From Acetobacteraceae bacterium (lineage in GTDB: Bacteria > Pseudomonadota > Alphaproteobacteria > Acetobacterales > Acetobacteraceae), in assembly GCA_030039695.1 (NCBI GenBank), contig JASHVB010000836.1, forward strand, positions 1 through 5,774: 5,774 nt of DNA, read 5' to 3'. The number at the start of each line of letters is the position of its first letter. The stretch's first letter is position 1. Made by a program: the position numbers and the translations under genes. Shown here in pieces: positions 1-5,667 of this stretch. The notes under the pieces were generated by a model. It was not told the origin of the DNA, ran no database searches, and worked only from the letters and a program-made list of their open reading frames with translations.

Positions 1-2097
1 CGCGCACTGCGCAGCGCCCTGGTCGTCGCGCTGGTCGCAGCGTTTGGCATCGCCGGCCGTGACGCGCCTGCCCGCCTCGCCTATGCCTTCGAGCCAACCT
101 TGCCGAGCGCGCCGCTACTTCCCAGCACTGAGCTGCAGGCCTGGATCACGCCGCCCGCGTACACGCATCTCGCGCCGATTTTCCTTCATGCGCCGGGAGG
201 CGCCGTCACCGCGCCAGCTGGTTCGCATCTGACGCTCAGCGTCACCGGCGGCAGTGGCACGCCGACGCTGCTGCTGAATTCCCAGCCGACCGCCTTCCGC
301 GCGTTGGACCAAGGCAGTTTCCAGGCTGACCTCAACCTGACCGGTGGCGGCCACCTCTCGGTGCGCCGAGACGGCGGCGAGCTGGCAGGTTGGGCGCTGT
401 CAGTTATTGCCGATCAGCCGCCGACCGCGGCATGGGCCGGAACACCCGGAGCCTTGCAACAGAGCCAGGAAATCCGGCTGCCGTGGAAGACGACCGACGA
501 CTATGGCGTGGTCTCGCTGCGCGCAGAACTGCGGCTGAAGGCACGGCCCCATGCAGCGTCGGTGATTGTCTCCATTCCGTTGCCCGGCGGTGAGACCCGC
601 TCGGCGCACGGTGTCAACCAGCAGGACCTCACCGCCAATCCTTGGGCCGGCTTGGCGGTGATCGGCCGCCTTGTCGCGCGTGACGCGCCGGGGCAGCGCG
701 GGTTCAGTTCCGACGCGACGTTTGTGCTTCCCGAGCGGCTGTTCCTCGACCCGGCGGCGAAGGCGCTCATCGCGATTCGCAAGCGTCTGAGCTTGAAGCC
801 CGATGACCGCGACGACGCCGTCGATGGGCTGGATGCCTTGCTGATGCAGCCCAAATTGTTTCGCGGGGATGTCGGCGCTTACGTCAATCTCGGCGCGATC
901 TATTATCTCCTCGAGTGGGACAAATCGCCGGCGGCCATTCCCGACGCACAACAGCGCATGTGGCAGCTCGCGCTGCACATGGAGGAAGGGCAGACGGAGC
1001 ACACAGCGCAGGCGCTGGACCGTGCCCGCCAAGCGGCGCAGGACGCGCTCGACAAAGCGATCCGTTCGCCGACCGACGCCAACCGCGCGGCGTTGGAAAA
1101 GCGGCTGCAGGAACTGGAGCAAGCGATCCAGAATCACATCCAGGCGCTGATCGAGGAGGCACAACGCAAGCATGAGGCCCTGCCGTTCGATCCGCATGCG
1201 CAGCACCTGACCGACCGGGATTTCCAGCGCTTGGCAGACGCGGCACGGGAGGCGGCCCGTGAGGGCCGCATGGACGACGCGCAGCGGCGCATGGCTCAGC
1301 TCGAACGCATGCTCGACGAGTTGCGCAATGCCCGCGCGAATCAGAGCAAGGAGGCGCAGCAGCGACAGCAGGCGCAACAACGCGCCCAGCAGCAGATGGG
1401 GGCGATGCAGGACATGATCCGCCGAGAGGGCGGCGTGCTTGATCACGCCCAGGGCCGCGCGGACACGGAGAATGAGCAGCGTTTCGGCCCGGCACCAACC
1501 TCGCCCGTGGATCCGAGCCTGCAACGCGAGGCCGATCGGCGGGTGCAGCAGGCACTGCGACGCGCTCTGGGCGAATTGATGCAGGAGTTCAGTGACCTGA
1601 CGGGGAAGCTGCCGCCCAGCCTCGGCCAGGCCGACACCGACATGCGCAGCGCCGGACAGCAACTTGGCCAGGGCGACGACCAGGGCGCCAGCGAATCCGA
1701 GCAACGCGCGATCGAGGATTTGCAGAAGGGCGGCCGGCAGATGGGTCAGGAGATGGCTCGACAGTTTGGTCCCGGCCAGAACGGCGAGGGTGACGGGGCC
1801 GAGGACGGCAGCGCCGATGGCCAATTGGGGCTGTCGAGGGAGCAGGGCACGGGCCCCGACGATGGGGCTGGCCTGCTCGGCGGCACGGCGTCGCCCGAGG
1901 ACAGGGGCCTACGAGACCCGCTGGGGCGGCGCTACGGCAACTCGGGTGTCGACGAGGGCGACGATGTGGCACTGCCGCAAAAGCGCGACGCGCAGCGGAC
2001 ACGAACAATCGAGGACGAGCTGCGCCGGCGCGACGCACAGCGCGAGCGGCCGCAGATGGAACTGGACTATTTAGGACGGCTGCTGAAGCAGTTCTGA
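1..2097 (+). CDS. DUF4175 / TIGR02302 family membrane-anchored protein, 5' end outside window
   Basis: The reading frame is open from the first base to TGA at 2095-2097, giving 698 visible residues. The first ATG or TTG inside it (TTG at 100) is not a credible start, because the codons before it encode a hydrophobic segment (LVVALVAAFGIAG, visible residues 8-20) that fits the last N-terminal membrane helix of this family. Members are usually about 800-900 residues, so the first helices are probably missing. Next comes a beta-rich, probably periplasmic region (WITPPAYT near residue 48, DDYG at 166-169). A conserved helical part follows (WQLALHMEEG at 321-330), then a long charged Gln/Ala-rich stretch with coiled-coil character (about 330-480). 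A Gly/Asp/Gln-rich low-complexity region leads to a conserved-looking end (ERPQMELDYLGRLLKQF). The family is known from Alphaproteobacteria and its function is unknown. No terminator is evident before the tRNA 46 bases downstream. The family call is from memory of its architecture. Confidence 0.88.
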   Translation, partial: RALRSALVVALVAAFGIAGRDAPARLAYAFEPTLPSAPLLPSTELQAWITPPAYTHLAPIFLHAPGGAVTAPAGSHLTLSVTGGSGTPTLLLNSQPTAFRALDQGSFQADLNLTGGGHLSVRRDGGELAGWALSVIADQPPTAAWAGTPGALQQSQEIRLPWKTTDDYGVVSLRAELRLKARPHAASVIVSIPLPGGETRSAHGVNQQDLTANPWAGLAVIGRLVARDAPGQRGFSSDATFVLPERLFLDPAAKALIAIRKRLSLKPDDRDDAVDGLDALLMQPKLFRGDVGAYVNLGAIYYLLEWDKSPAAIPDAQQRMWQLALHMEEGQTEHTAQALDRARQAAQDALDKAIRSPTDANRAALEKRLQELEQAIQNHIQALIEEAQRKHEALPFDPHAQHLTDRDFQRLADAAREAAREGRMDDAQRRMAQLERMLDELRNARANQSKEAQQRQQAQQRAQQQMGAMQDMIRREGGVLDHAQGRADTENEQRFGPAPTSPVDPSLQREADRRVQQALRRALGELMQEFSDLTGKLPPSLGQADTDMRSAGQQLGQGDDQGASESEQRAIEDLQKGGRQMGQEMARQFGPGQNGEGDGAEDGSADGQLGLSREQGTGPDDGAGLLGGTASPEDRGLRDPLGRRYGNSGVDEGDDVALPQKRDAQRTRTIEDELRRRDAQRERPQMELDYLGRLLKQF

Positions 2098-2143
2098 GCC
2101 GGCGGCTTCCGCGGCGGCGTTATTCGGGGTATGTAGGCGGTAC

Positions 2144-2220
2144 GGACCCGTAGCTCAGCTGGATAGAGCGTCGCCCTCCGAAGGCGAAGGTCGCACGTTC
2201 GAGTCGTGTCGGGTCCGCCA
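2144..2220 (+). tRNA. tRNA-Arg, anticodon CCG
   Basis: The 77-base cloverleaf is complete. The acceptor stem GGACCCG (2144-2150) pairs perfectly with CGGGTCC (2210-2216). The D arm is GCTC (2153-2156) with GAGC (2166-2169). The anticodon stem is TCGCC (2171-2175) with GGCGA (2183-2187), enclosing the loop CTCCGAA with anticodon CCG at 2178-2180, which reads the arginine codon CGG. The variable loop is AGGTC. The T arm is GCACG/CGTGT with one G-T pair around TTCGAGT. Discriminator G at 2217 is followed by an encoded CCA (2218-2220). CGG codons suit this GC-rich genome. It lies 46 bases after the DUF4175-type gene and could be read through from it or have its own promoter; I see no clear promoter boxes in the short gap. 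Confidence 0.97.
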
Positions 2221-2628
2221 ATGCTTTGAAGGCGTCAATGCCGGATCGATATCGGTCCGCTTCGGCATAGCAAGCAGATAGCCAGCAAGATTGCAGAGAC
2301 CGTCCCGCGTCTTGCAGCTCAGCCCCGGCTCGCGCAGGCCCGGCGACTGACTGCAGTGCGCCCAGCTTGCGCAGAATCGGGCCTTCGATAACGACGAATC
2401 GAAAGGTTAATTACCCAGCAACTCGGGATTCGCCTCAACATCACGGCAGCGTCGGTAAAAGAAGCGCTGGGGTGCATGGGTCGGGCATTGCGTTGTTGAC
2501 GCGCCAAACGGTCGGCCCGCCTGGTCTGCCAGACCTGGCGCCGTACGGCGCGGCCCAATCACCGTCTCCGGCGGCCAGCGCCGGGTCGTTTGCCCAGCCG
2601 TACGGCGGTTTGCAGGCGGTGTGTTCTG
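2221..2628. other. Gene-free stretch between tRNA-Arg and the convergent lipoprotein gene
   Basis: I see no convincing gene here. The open frames of 79-90 codons on both strands lack a good ribosome binding site and resemble no family I know. A possible hairpin directly after the tRNA is ATGCCG (2238-2243) with CGGCAT (2263-2268). The same segment contains an imperfect palindrome, CGGATCGAT/ATCGGTCCG (2242-2259). Neither is followed by a T-run, so a tRNA terminator is not established. A second hairpin is TTCGAT (2384-2389) with ATCGAA (2398-2403). Bases 2385-2470 are less GC-rich than the surroundings. The right-hand part (2518-2607) is packed with palindromes, listed separately. Confidence 0.7.
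2518..2607. repeat. Cluster of four palindromes just downstream of the lipoprotein gene
   Basis: Four inverted repeats lie within 90 bases. (1) 2518-2540 is a near-perfect dyad around GGTCTGCCAGACC, with one T-T mismatch. (2) GCGCCGTACGGCGC at 2538-2551 is a perfect 14-base palindrome. (3) CCGGCG (2568-2573) pairs with CGCCGG (2579-2584) over a 5-base loop. (4) GCCGTACGGC lies at 2597-2606. The core GCCGTACGGCG occurs twice (2540-2550 and 2597-2607). The cluster begins about 20 bases past the stop of the minus-strand lipoprotein gene, so it could protect or end that transcript. None of the hairpins has a T-tract, so a classic intrinsic terminator is not supported. A REP-like intergenic repeat is another possibility. 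Confidence 0.6.
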
Positions 2629-2994
2629 CTAGCTTGTGATGTTCATGGACTGCAGAGTGGCCGGATCGATGATGCCTGTGGAACGCAAGTTGTGGTCGCG
2701 TTGCCACCTGCGAACGGCGAGACGGGTTGCCGGTCCGTCACGACCATCAACGGTCAGATGATAATCGCCCGCGTTCCGCAACACGGTCTGTACTTCGCGG
2801 ACGACGTGGGGTGTGACGGCAGGTGTAACTACTGGGGTCGCGGGAGGCGGTGGGGCGGGGGCAGGGGCGGGGCTGGGTGGCGGTGCCGCGGCAGGCGGGG
2901 CTGCTGCAGCTTGTGTGTTGCTACCCCCGCAGGCGGAGAGAGCAAGCAAAGCGCCAACGGCAATCAGGGTAGTCAGATGGCGGACAGTCGTCAT
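2629..2994 (-). CDS. Small lipoprotein with C-terminal peptidoglycan-binding domain
   Basis: The product is 121 residues. Residues 1-21 form a lipoprotein signal peptide: basic start MTTVRH, a hydrophobic core, and lipobox LSAC with Cys22 as the lipidated residue. Gly follows the Cys and there is no Asp at +2, which by the usual rule favours the outer membrane. Residues 27-62 are a low-complexity Ala/Pro linker that could span part of the periplasm. Residues 64-118 match the PG_binding_1 fold: VREVQTVLRNAG, then VDGRDGPAT, RLAVRRWQRDHNL and TGIIDPATLQ, including the characteristic DG-x-x-GPxT turn. It probably anchors to or senses peptidoglycan; there is no catalytic domain. The ATG at 2994 was chosen because GAGGAG lies six bases upstream and the signal peptide begins there, although the frame stays open further 5'. 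The gene stands alone. Its coding strand is C-rich over the linker, giving a G-run tract on the plus strand. Confidence 0.88.
   Translation of the reverse strand: MTTVRHLTTLIAVGALLALSACGGSNTQAAAAPPAAAPPPSPAPAPAPPPPATPVVTPAVTPHVVREVQTVLRNAGDYHLTVDGRDGPATRLAVRRWQRDHNLRSTGIIDPATLQSMNITS
2852..2877 (+). other. Potential G-quadruplex tract inside the lipoprotein gene
   Basis: The plus strand carries G-runs at 2852-2855 (4), 2857-2861 (5), 2864-2867 (4), 2869-2872 (4) and 2875-2877 (3), separated by one or two bases. Such short loops favour a stable quadruplex. The tract is the complement of the Pro/Ala codons of the linker, so amino-acid composition alone may explain it. On the transcribed (template) strand it could slow the polymerase or be prone to length change. 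Confidence 0.6.
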
Positions 2995-3000
2995 GGAAGT

Positions 3001-3006
3001 CTCCTC
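3001..3006 (-). promoter_or_regulatory. Shine-Dalgarno of the lipoprotein gene
   Basis: On the minus strand GAGGAG (3006 down to 3001) sits six bases before the ATG at 2994. This is a strong, ideally spaced ribosome binding site. It decides the start against longer in-frame extensions, which would destroy the N-terminal lipoprotein signal. I could not identify a convincing promoter upstream of it. Confidence 0.85.
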
Positions 3007-3070
3007 TTTCAGCAGACGGGACAGACGCGAGAGTAGACACGGAACCGAGGCCGAGGCCGATCCGGTTTCT

Positions 3071-3271
3071 TCAGTAACGCAGCTTGATCTCGTTAGCGGC
3101 AGCAGAGGCGATCTTATGAGACACGCAAGCGGGCAGATCTCAACCCGTCGGCCCATGGATGGGGCGCCCATCGTCGTTACCAAGCCAAACGCCGATGGCC
3201 GCCTCGTTAGTATAACCAAGGAACCACGCAGGCGGAAGTCGGGCTGCCATCTGGCCGACGCCGATCATGCC
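3071..3271 (-). pseudogene. Decayed C-terminal fragment of a class A penicillin-binding protein
   Basis: One minus-strand frame reads AWFLGYTNEAAIGVWLGND (3229-3173), followed by DGRPIHGPTG, then TGA at 3142-3140, then DLPA. This matches the strongly conserved end of the transpeptidase domain of PBP1A-type enzymes, where DAWFxGYTxxxxxGVWxGNDD is followed by xPMxxxTGGxLPA. The stop replaces the second Gly of TGG (TGA for GGA), and the same frame carries on with DLPA before ending at 3073-3071. Upstream, where the active-site KTG motif is expected as GKTGT, the frame has GMIGV (from 3271), with Lys lost. The DNA GACTTCCGC at 3240-3232 would encode the expected DFR in another frame, suggesting a one-base deletion before AWF. 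Neither the rest of the enzyme nor a start is present. I infer a gene fossil; the similarity is from memory of the family. Confidence 0.65.
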
Positions 3272-3376
3272 CGGGCCGCTGGTCGCAGCTGATTGGCGCT
3301 GGCTGTTTCGATCCACGCACGCCGTCGGCGCGAGCACGAGACAAGGGAAACGGGACCCGCAGCGCCGATTTATGCG

Positions 3377-3406
3377 AAAAAAAGCGCGCTGCTGGGGGCA
3401 GCGCGC
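3377..3406 (-). terminator. Strong intrinsic (Rho-independent) terminator, minus strand
   Basis: The 9-bp perfect stem GCGCGCTGC (3398-3406 read on minus) pairs with GCAGCGCGC (3392-3384) over the loop CCCCA. It is followed directly on the minus strand by seven T residues (3383-3377), the textbook layout. On the plus strand no T-run follows, so it acts in one direction. The nearest minus-strand candidate upstream is the tiny ORF ending at 3544, 138 bases away. The ABC exporter ends nearly 490 bases away. The terminator may therefore end a small RNA or a long 3' tail. Confidence 0.85.
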
Positions 3407-3543
3407 CAGAGTGGGGGAGCCCCCTTTGATCCAGGGGACGATGCTGCGGAATCTATAGGACAAACCTCTCAGGCGTGTTGCTGGCGTCCTACGCATTGTG
3501 ACAAATCGAGAGACCGCACGGCGCGAGACCAGCGCCCCGCGCC

Positions 3544-3624
3544 TCATGAGGCCAATACGAGCAACGCCAGCGTGGCTGCGGCCAACGCCAATGCGATCAT
3601 CAGCAGAATGCGGTCAAGCAGCAT
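3544..3624 (-). CDS. Possible 26-residue single-helix membrane peptide
   Basis: ATG at 3624-3622 opens a 26-codon frame ending at TGA 3546-3544. The peptide begins MLLDRILLMIALALAAATLA and ends LLVLAS. After Asp4-Arg5 it is almost entirely hydrophobic, so it would span the inner membrane once with hardly any soluble part. A Shine-Dalgarno-like GGAGAG lies at 3641-3636, but its 11-base spacing is longer than ideal. The frame is open further 5', but that extension has no credible start and does not look like protein. A less GC-rich segment with operator-like repeats lies just upstream, and the terminator at 3377-3406 lies downstream on the same strand, so a complete small transcription unit is possible. 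I do not recognise a family. Chance remains likely for so short a frame in GC-rich DNA. Confidence 0.35.
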   Translation of the reverse strand: MLLDRILLMIALALAAATLALLVLAS

Positions 3625-3891
3625 GGCCGTCGTATCTCTCCGGACAGTTACCCCACTGTGTCTAAAATGTGTCGTTACAGAAATTCCCACAGTTTCGGGA
3701 AAAAAAGTCCCCTCACGTGCCGCCTCGACGCAAAGCGCAGAGTGGCGCGCTGATTCACCGCACACGCCGCTCCCGATGCTGTCTTGCGCGGGCTCTCAAC
3801 GTGCCCGATCGCCGTCCGAAGGCGACGGCGGTCCGAGTCGGGTCGGCCAAGCACGCCGCCGCTATCACCGCGCGGCGCAGAGCAACGAAGC
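3625..3891. other. Non-coding gap downstream of the ABC exporter
   Basis: No gene is supported here. Two hairpins follow the exporter stop on the minus strand. The first is a 10-bp stem, GATCGCCGTC (3807-3816) with GACGGCGGTC (3824-3833), with one T-G pair and a 7-base loop. The second is GGGC/GCCC at 3790-3806. Neither has a T-run, so they may slow or protect the transcript end rather than act as a classic terminator. A run of seven A on the plus strand (3700-3706) lies between GGG and GTCCCC. Bases 3655-3712 are clearly less GC-rich than the flanks. Confidence 0.55.
3657..3673. promoter_or_regulatory. Operator-like direct repeat, TGTGTC spaced 11 bp
   Basis: TGTGTC occurs at 3657-3662 and again at 3668-3673, an 11-base period that puts both copies on the same face of the helix. 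The spacer includes the A/T-rich TAAAAT. CTGTG (3656-3660) and CACAG (3688-3692) also form wider inverted arms. The site is about 33 bases upstream of the possible membrane peptide on the minus strand. It could also contain a plus-strand -10 box (TAAAAT, with CGGACA 16 bases upstream), although no plus-strand gene follows. The regulatory role is inferred from layout only. Confidence 0.3.
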
Positions 3892-5667
3892 TTACTGTCG
3901 CAGCGCCTGGCTCCGTACCAGCCGCGCATACAGCCCGTCCGCCGCAAGCAGCGCTGCGTGCGTGCCGCTCTCGACAGCGCGGCCGTCCGCCATAGCCACC
4001 ACCAGGTCGGCGTCGCGCACCGTGGACAGCCGGTGGGCGATCACAATTGTTGTTCGCCCCCGGCGCAGCCGTGCCAACGCGGCCTGGACCGCGGCCTCGC
4101 TCTCCGTGTCCAGTGCGCTGGTTGCCTCGTCCAGCAGCAGGATGCGCGGGTTGCGCAACAATGCCCGCGCCAGAGCCACGCGCTGCCGCTGTCCGCCCGA
4201 CAGCCGTTGTCCACCGGGCCCGACGCGCGTCTCATACCCGCGGGGCAGAGCGGCGATGAAATCCGCCGCCGCGGCATCGCGCGCCGCCGCTTCCACTTCC
4301 GCGGCGGTCGCATCGGGCCGCCCCATACGGATATTCGCCGCCACGGAGTCGTCGAAAAGCAGCGCGTCCTGGCCGACATAGCCAATGGCGTCGCGCAGGC
4401 TCGCGAGTGTCACCCGCCGCACATCCGCCGCATCGATCCGCACCGCGCCCGCGGTCACGTCGTGCAGCCGCGGGATCAGCGCCAGTGCCGTTGATTTGCC
4501 GGCGCCCGACGGTCCGACGAGTGCCACCGTTTCTCCCGGCTGCGCTGCGAAGCTCAGCCCGGCCAGACCCACGCGGCCGTCTGGATAGACGAAGCCCACG
4601 TCGTCGAACACGACATGCCCACGTCCCGGCGGCAGAGATGCTGCGTCGGCGGCGTTGGTCACCCGCGACGGCTCGTCCACCACAGCGAAAACGCGGATCA
4701 CCCCGGCCAGACCCTCCTGCAGCGCAGCGTTCAACGACCCGAGCGCGCGCAGCGGCCGCGCGGCGATCAGCAGCGCCGCGACGAAACCGGTGAAATTGCC
4801 GATCGTGTCCGAGTTCACCGCGGCGCGCCAGCCTGCGAAGCCGATCACCGCCGCCACCGCGGCGCCGCCCAGCACTTCCAGCACCGGGTCGATGCGCGCA
4901 CGGCTGCGGGTCATGCGCAGCAGCGCGCGGTAGAGATCGCTGAACGCGCCGCGAGCCCGCTCGGTCTCTTGCTCTTCCAATCGGTACGCGCGCACCGTGC
5001 GCGCCTGAGCGAAGCTTTCGTTCAACAGCGCCGCCGTCTCGCCCAGGCGCTCCTGCATCCCGCCCGACGCGCGGCGCACGCGGCGGCCGATGCGCTGGAT
5101 CGGTACTGCCGCCAGCGGATACATCACTGCCGCAATCAGCGACAGCAGCCAGTCCAGATAGATCATCGATGCAACGAGGCCGACCACCGTGACACAGTCG
5201 GCGACGCCGTTCACCGCCCTGGTTAGCGCCTCGCGGATAACCGCGGCGTCGGTCGTGAAGCGGGTGGCCAGTTGCGCCGGCGCCTCGCGTTCCAGCCGCG
5301 CCAGGTCAGCGTGCGCCAAAGTGCGGAACATGCGGCCTTGCAGCTCCTGGATGATCAGCAGCACCACGCGCTGCACTTCCACGTTCTGAAAATACTGCGC
5401 CGCCGCCTTCACCGAGGTGATCGCCACCACCAGGACTGGTATCTGATAAAGGATGCGGCGATCGCGGGCGGTGAACATCTGGAATGCGTGGTCGATCACG
5501 ACGGGGTAGAGTGCTGTGGTGCCCGCCATCAGCAGCGTGAGCGCGAGTATGAGAAACAGGCGAGGCTTGTGGTGGCTCAGGTGCTCGCGCCACAGGCGCA
5601 GCAGCAGTGCGCCGGTCGAAGTGTCGGGTGCGGTCCAGAGCGCGGCGGATCCGGTGGTGGCGTCCAT
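3892..5667 (-). CDS. MsbA-like ABC exporter, fused membrane and ATPase domains
   Basis: The 591-residue product is a complete half-transporter that should work as an inner-membrane homodimer. The membrane domain (about residues 22-330) has six likely helices near 36-58, 73-93, 152-171, 172-190, 262-280 and 289-306, with ALYPVVID at 52-59. The nucleotide-binding domain (about 348-588) has every key motif: aromatic A-loop Tyr361, Walker A GPSGAGKST (385-393), Q-loop Gln433, signature LSGGQ (489-493), Walker B ILLLDE with catalytic Glu514, D-loop SALD (517-520) and switch His545. Length and layout match lipid A/lipid or drug exporters of the MsbA/MdlB group; the cargo cannot be read from sequence. 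The ATG at 5667 is the first possible start, because an in-frame TAG lies three codons before it. No Shine-Dalgarno is visible, so coupling to an upstream gene or weak initiation is likely. TAA is at 3894-3892. Confidence 0.95.
   Translation of the reverse strand: MDATTGSAALWTAPDTSTGALLLRLWREHLSHHKPRLFLILALTLLMAGTTALYPVVIDHAFQMFTARDRRILYQIPVLVVAITSVKAAAQYFQNVEVQRVVLLIIQELQGRMFRTLAHADLARLEREAPAQLATRFTTDAAVIREALTRAVNGVADCVTVVGLVASMIYLDWLLSLIAAVMYPLAAVPIQRIGRRVRRASGGMQERLGETAALLNESFAQARTVRAYRLEEQETERARGAFSDLYRALLRMTRSRARIDPVLEVLGGAAVAAVIGFAGWRAAVNSDTIGNFTGFVAALLIAARPLRALGSLNAALQEGLAGVIRVFAVVDEPSRVTNAADAASLPPGRGHVVFDDVGFVYPDGRVGLAGLSFAAQPGETVALVGPSGAGKSTALALIPRLHDVTAGAVRIDAADVRRVTLASLRDAIGYVGQDALLFDDSVAANIRMGRPDATAAEVEAAARDAAAADFIAALPRGYETRVGPGGQRLSGGQRQRVALARALLRNPRILLLDEATSALDTESEAAVQAALARLRRGRTTIVIAHRLSTVRDADLVVAMADGRAVESGTHAALLAADGLYARLVRSQALRQ

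Noticed and set aside
400..1824. Long minus-strand open frame of 474 codons, antisense to the DUF4175-type gene
   Set aside because: It is the mirror of GC-rich codons of a well-supported gene, has Leu/Arg/Ala-heavy composition and contains no family motifs.
2367..2639. Plus-strand 90-codon frame in the gap after the tRNA
   Set aside because: No ribosome site, no recognisable domain, its 3' end overlaps the lipoprotein gene and the Pro/Gly-rich part is just the palindrome cluster translated.
3041..3067. EcfG-type stress promoter GGAAC...GGTT on the plus strand
   Set aside because: The spacing is one base too long, the CGTT box is altered and no plus-strand gene follows.
3461..3504. TPP riboswitch-like pieces on the minus strand (AATGCGTAGGA, CCTGAGAGG)
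   Set aside because: The pieces are in the wrong order for a THI box, the stems do not form and no thiamine gene follows.
3140..3547. Minus-strand 135-codon frame taken as one intact gene
   Set aside because: Only the last 43 codons resemble a protein family. The 5' part runs through the terminator hairpin and T-run, and its start lacks a ribosome site.
3293..4381. Plus-strand open frame of 362 codons
   Set aside because: More than a third of it is antisense to the ATPase domain of the exporter; the product is Ser/Arg/Ala low complexity and crosses the terminator and the PBP-to-exporter gap.
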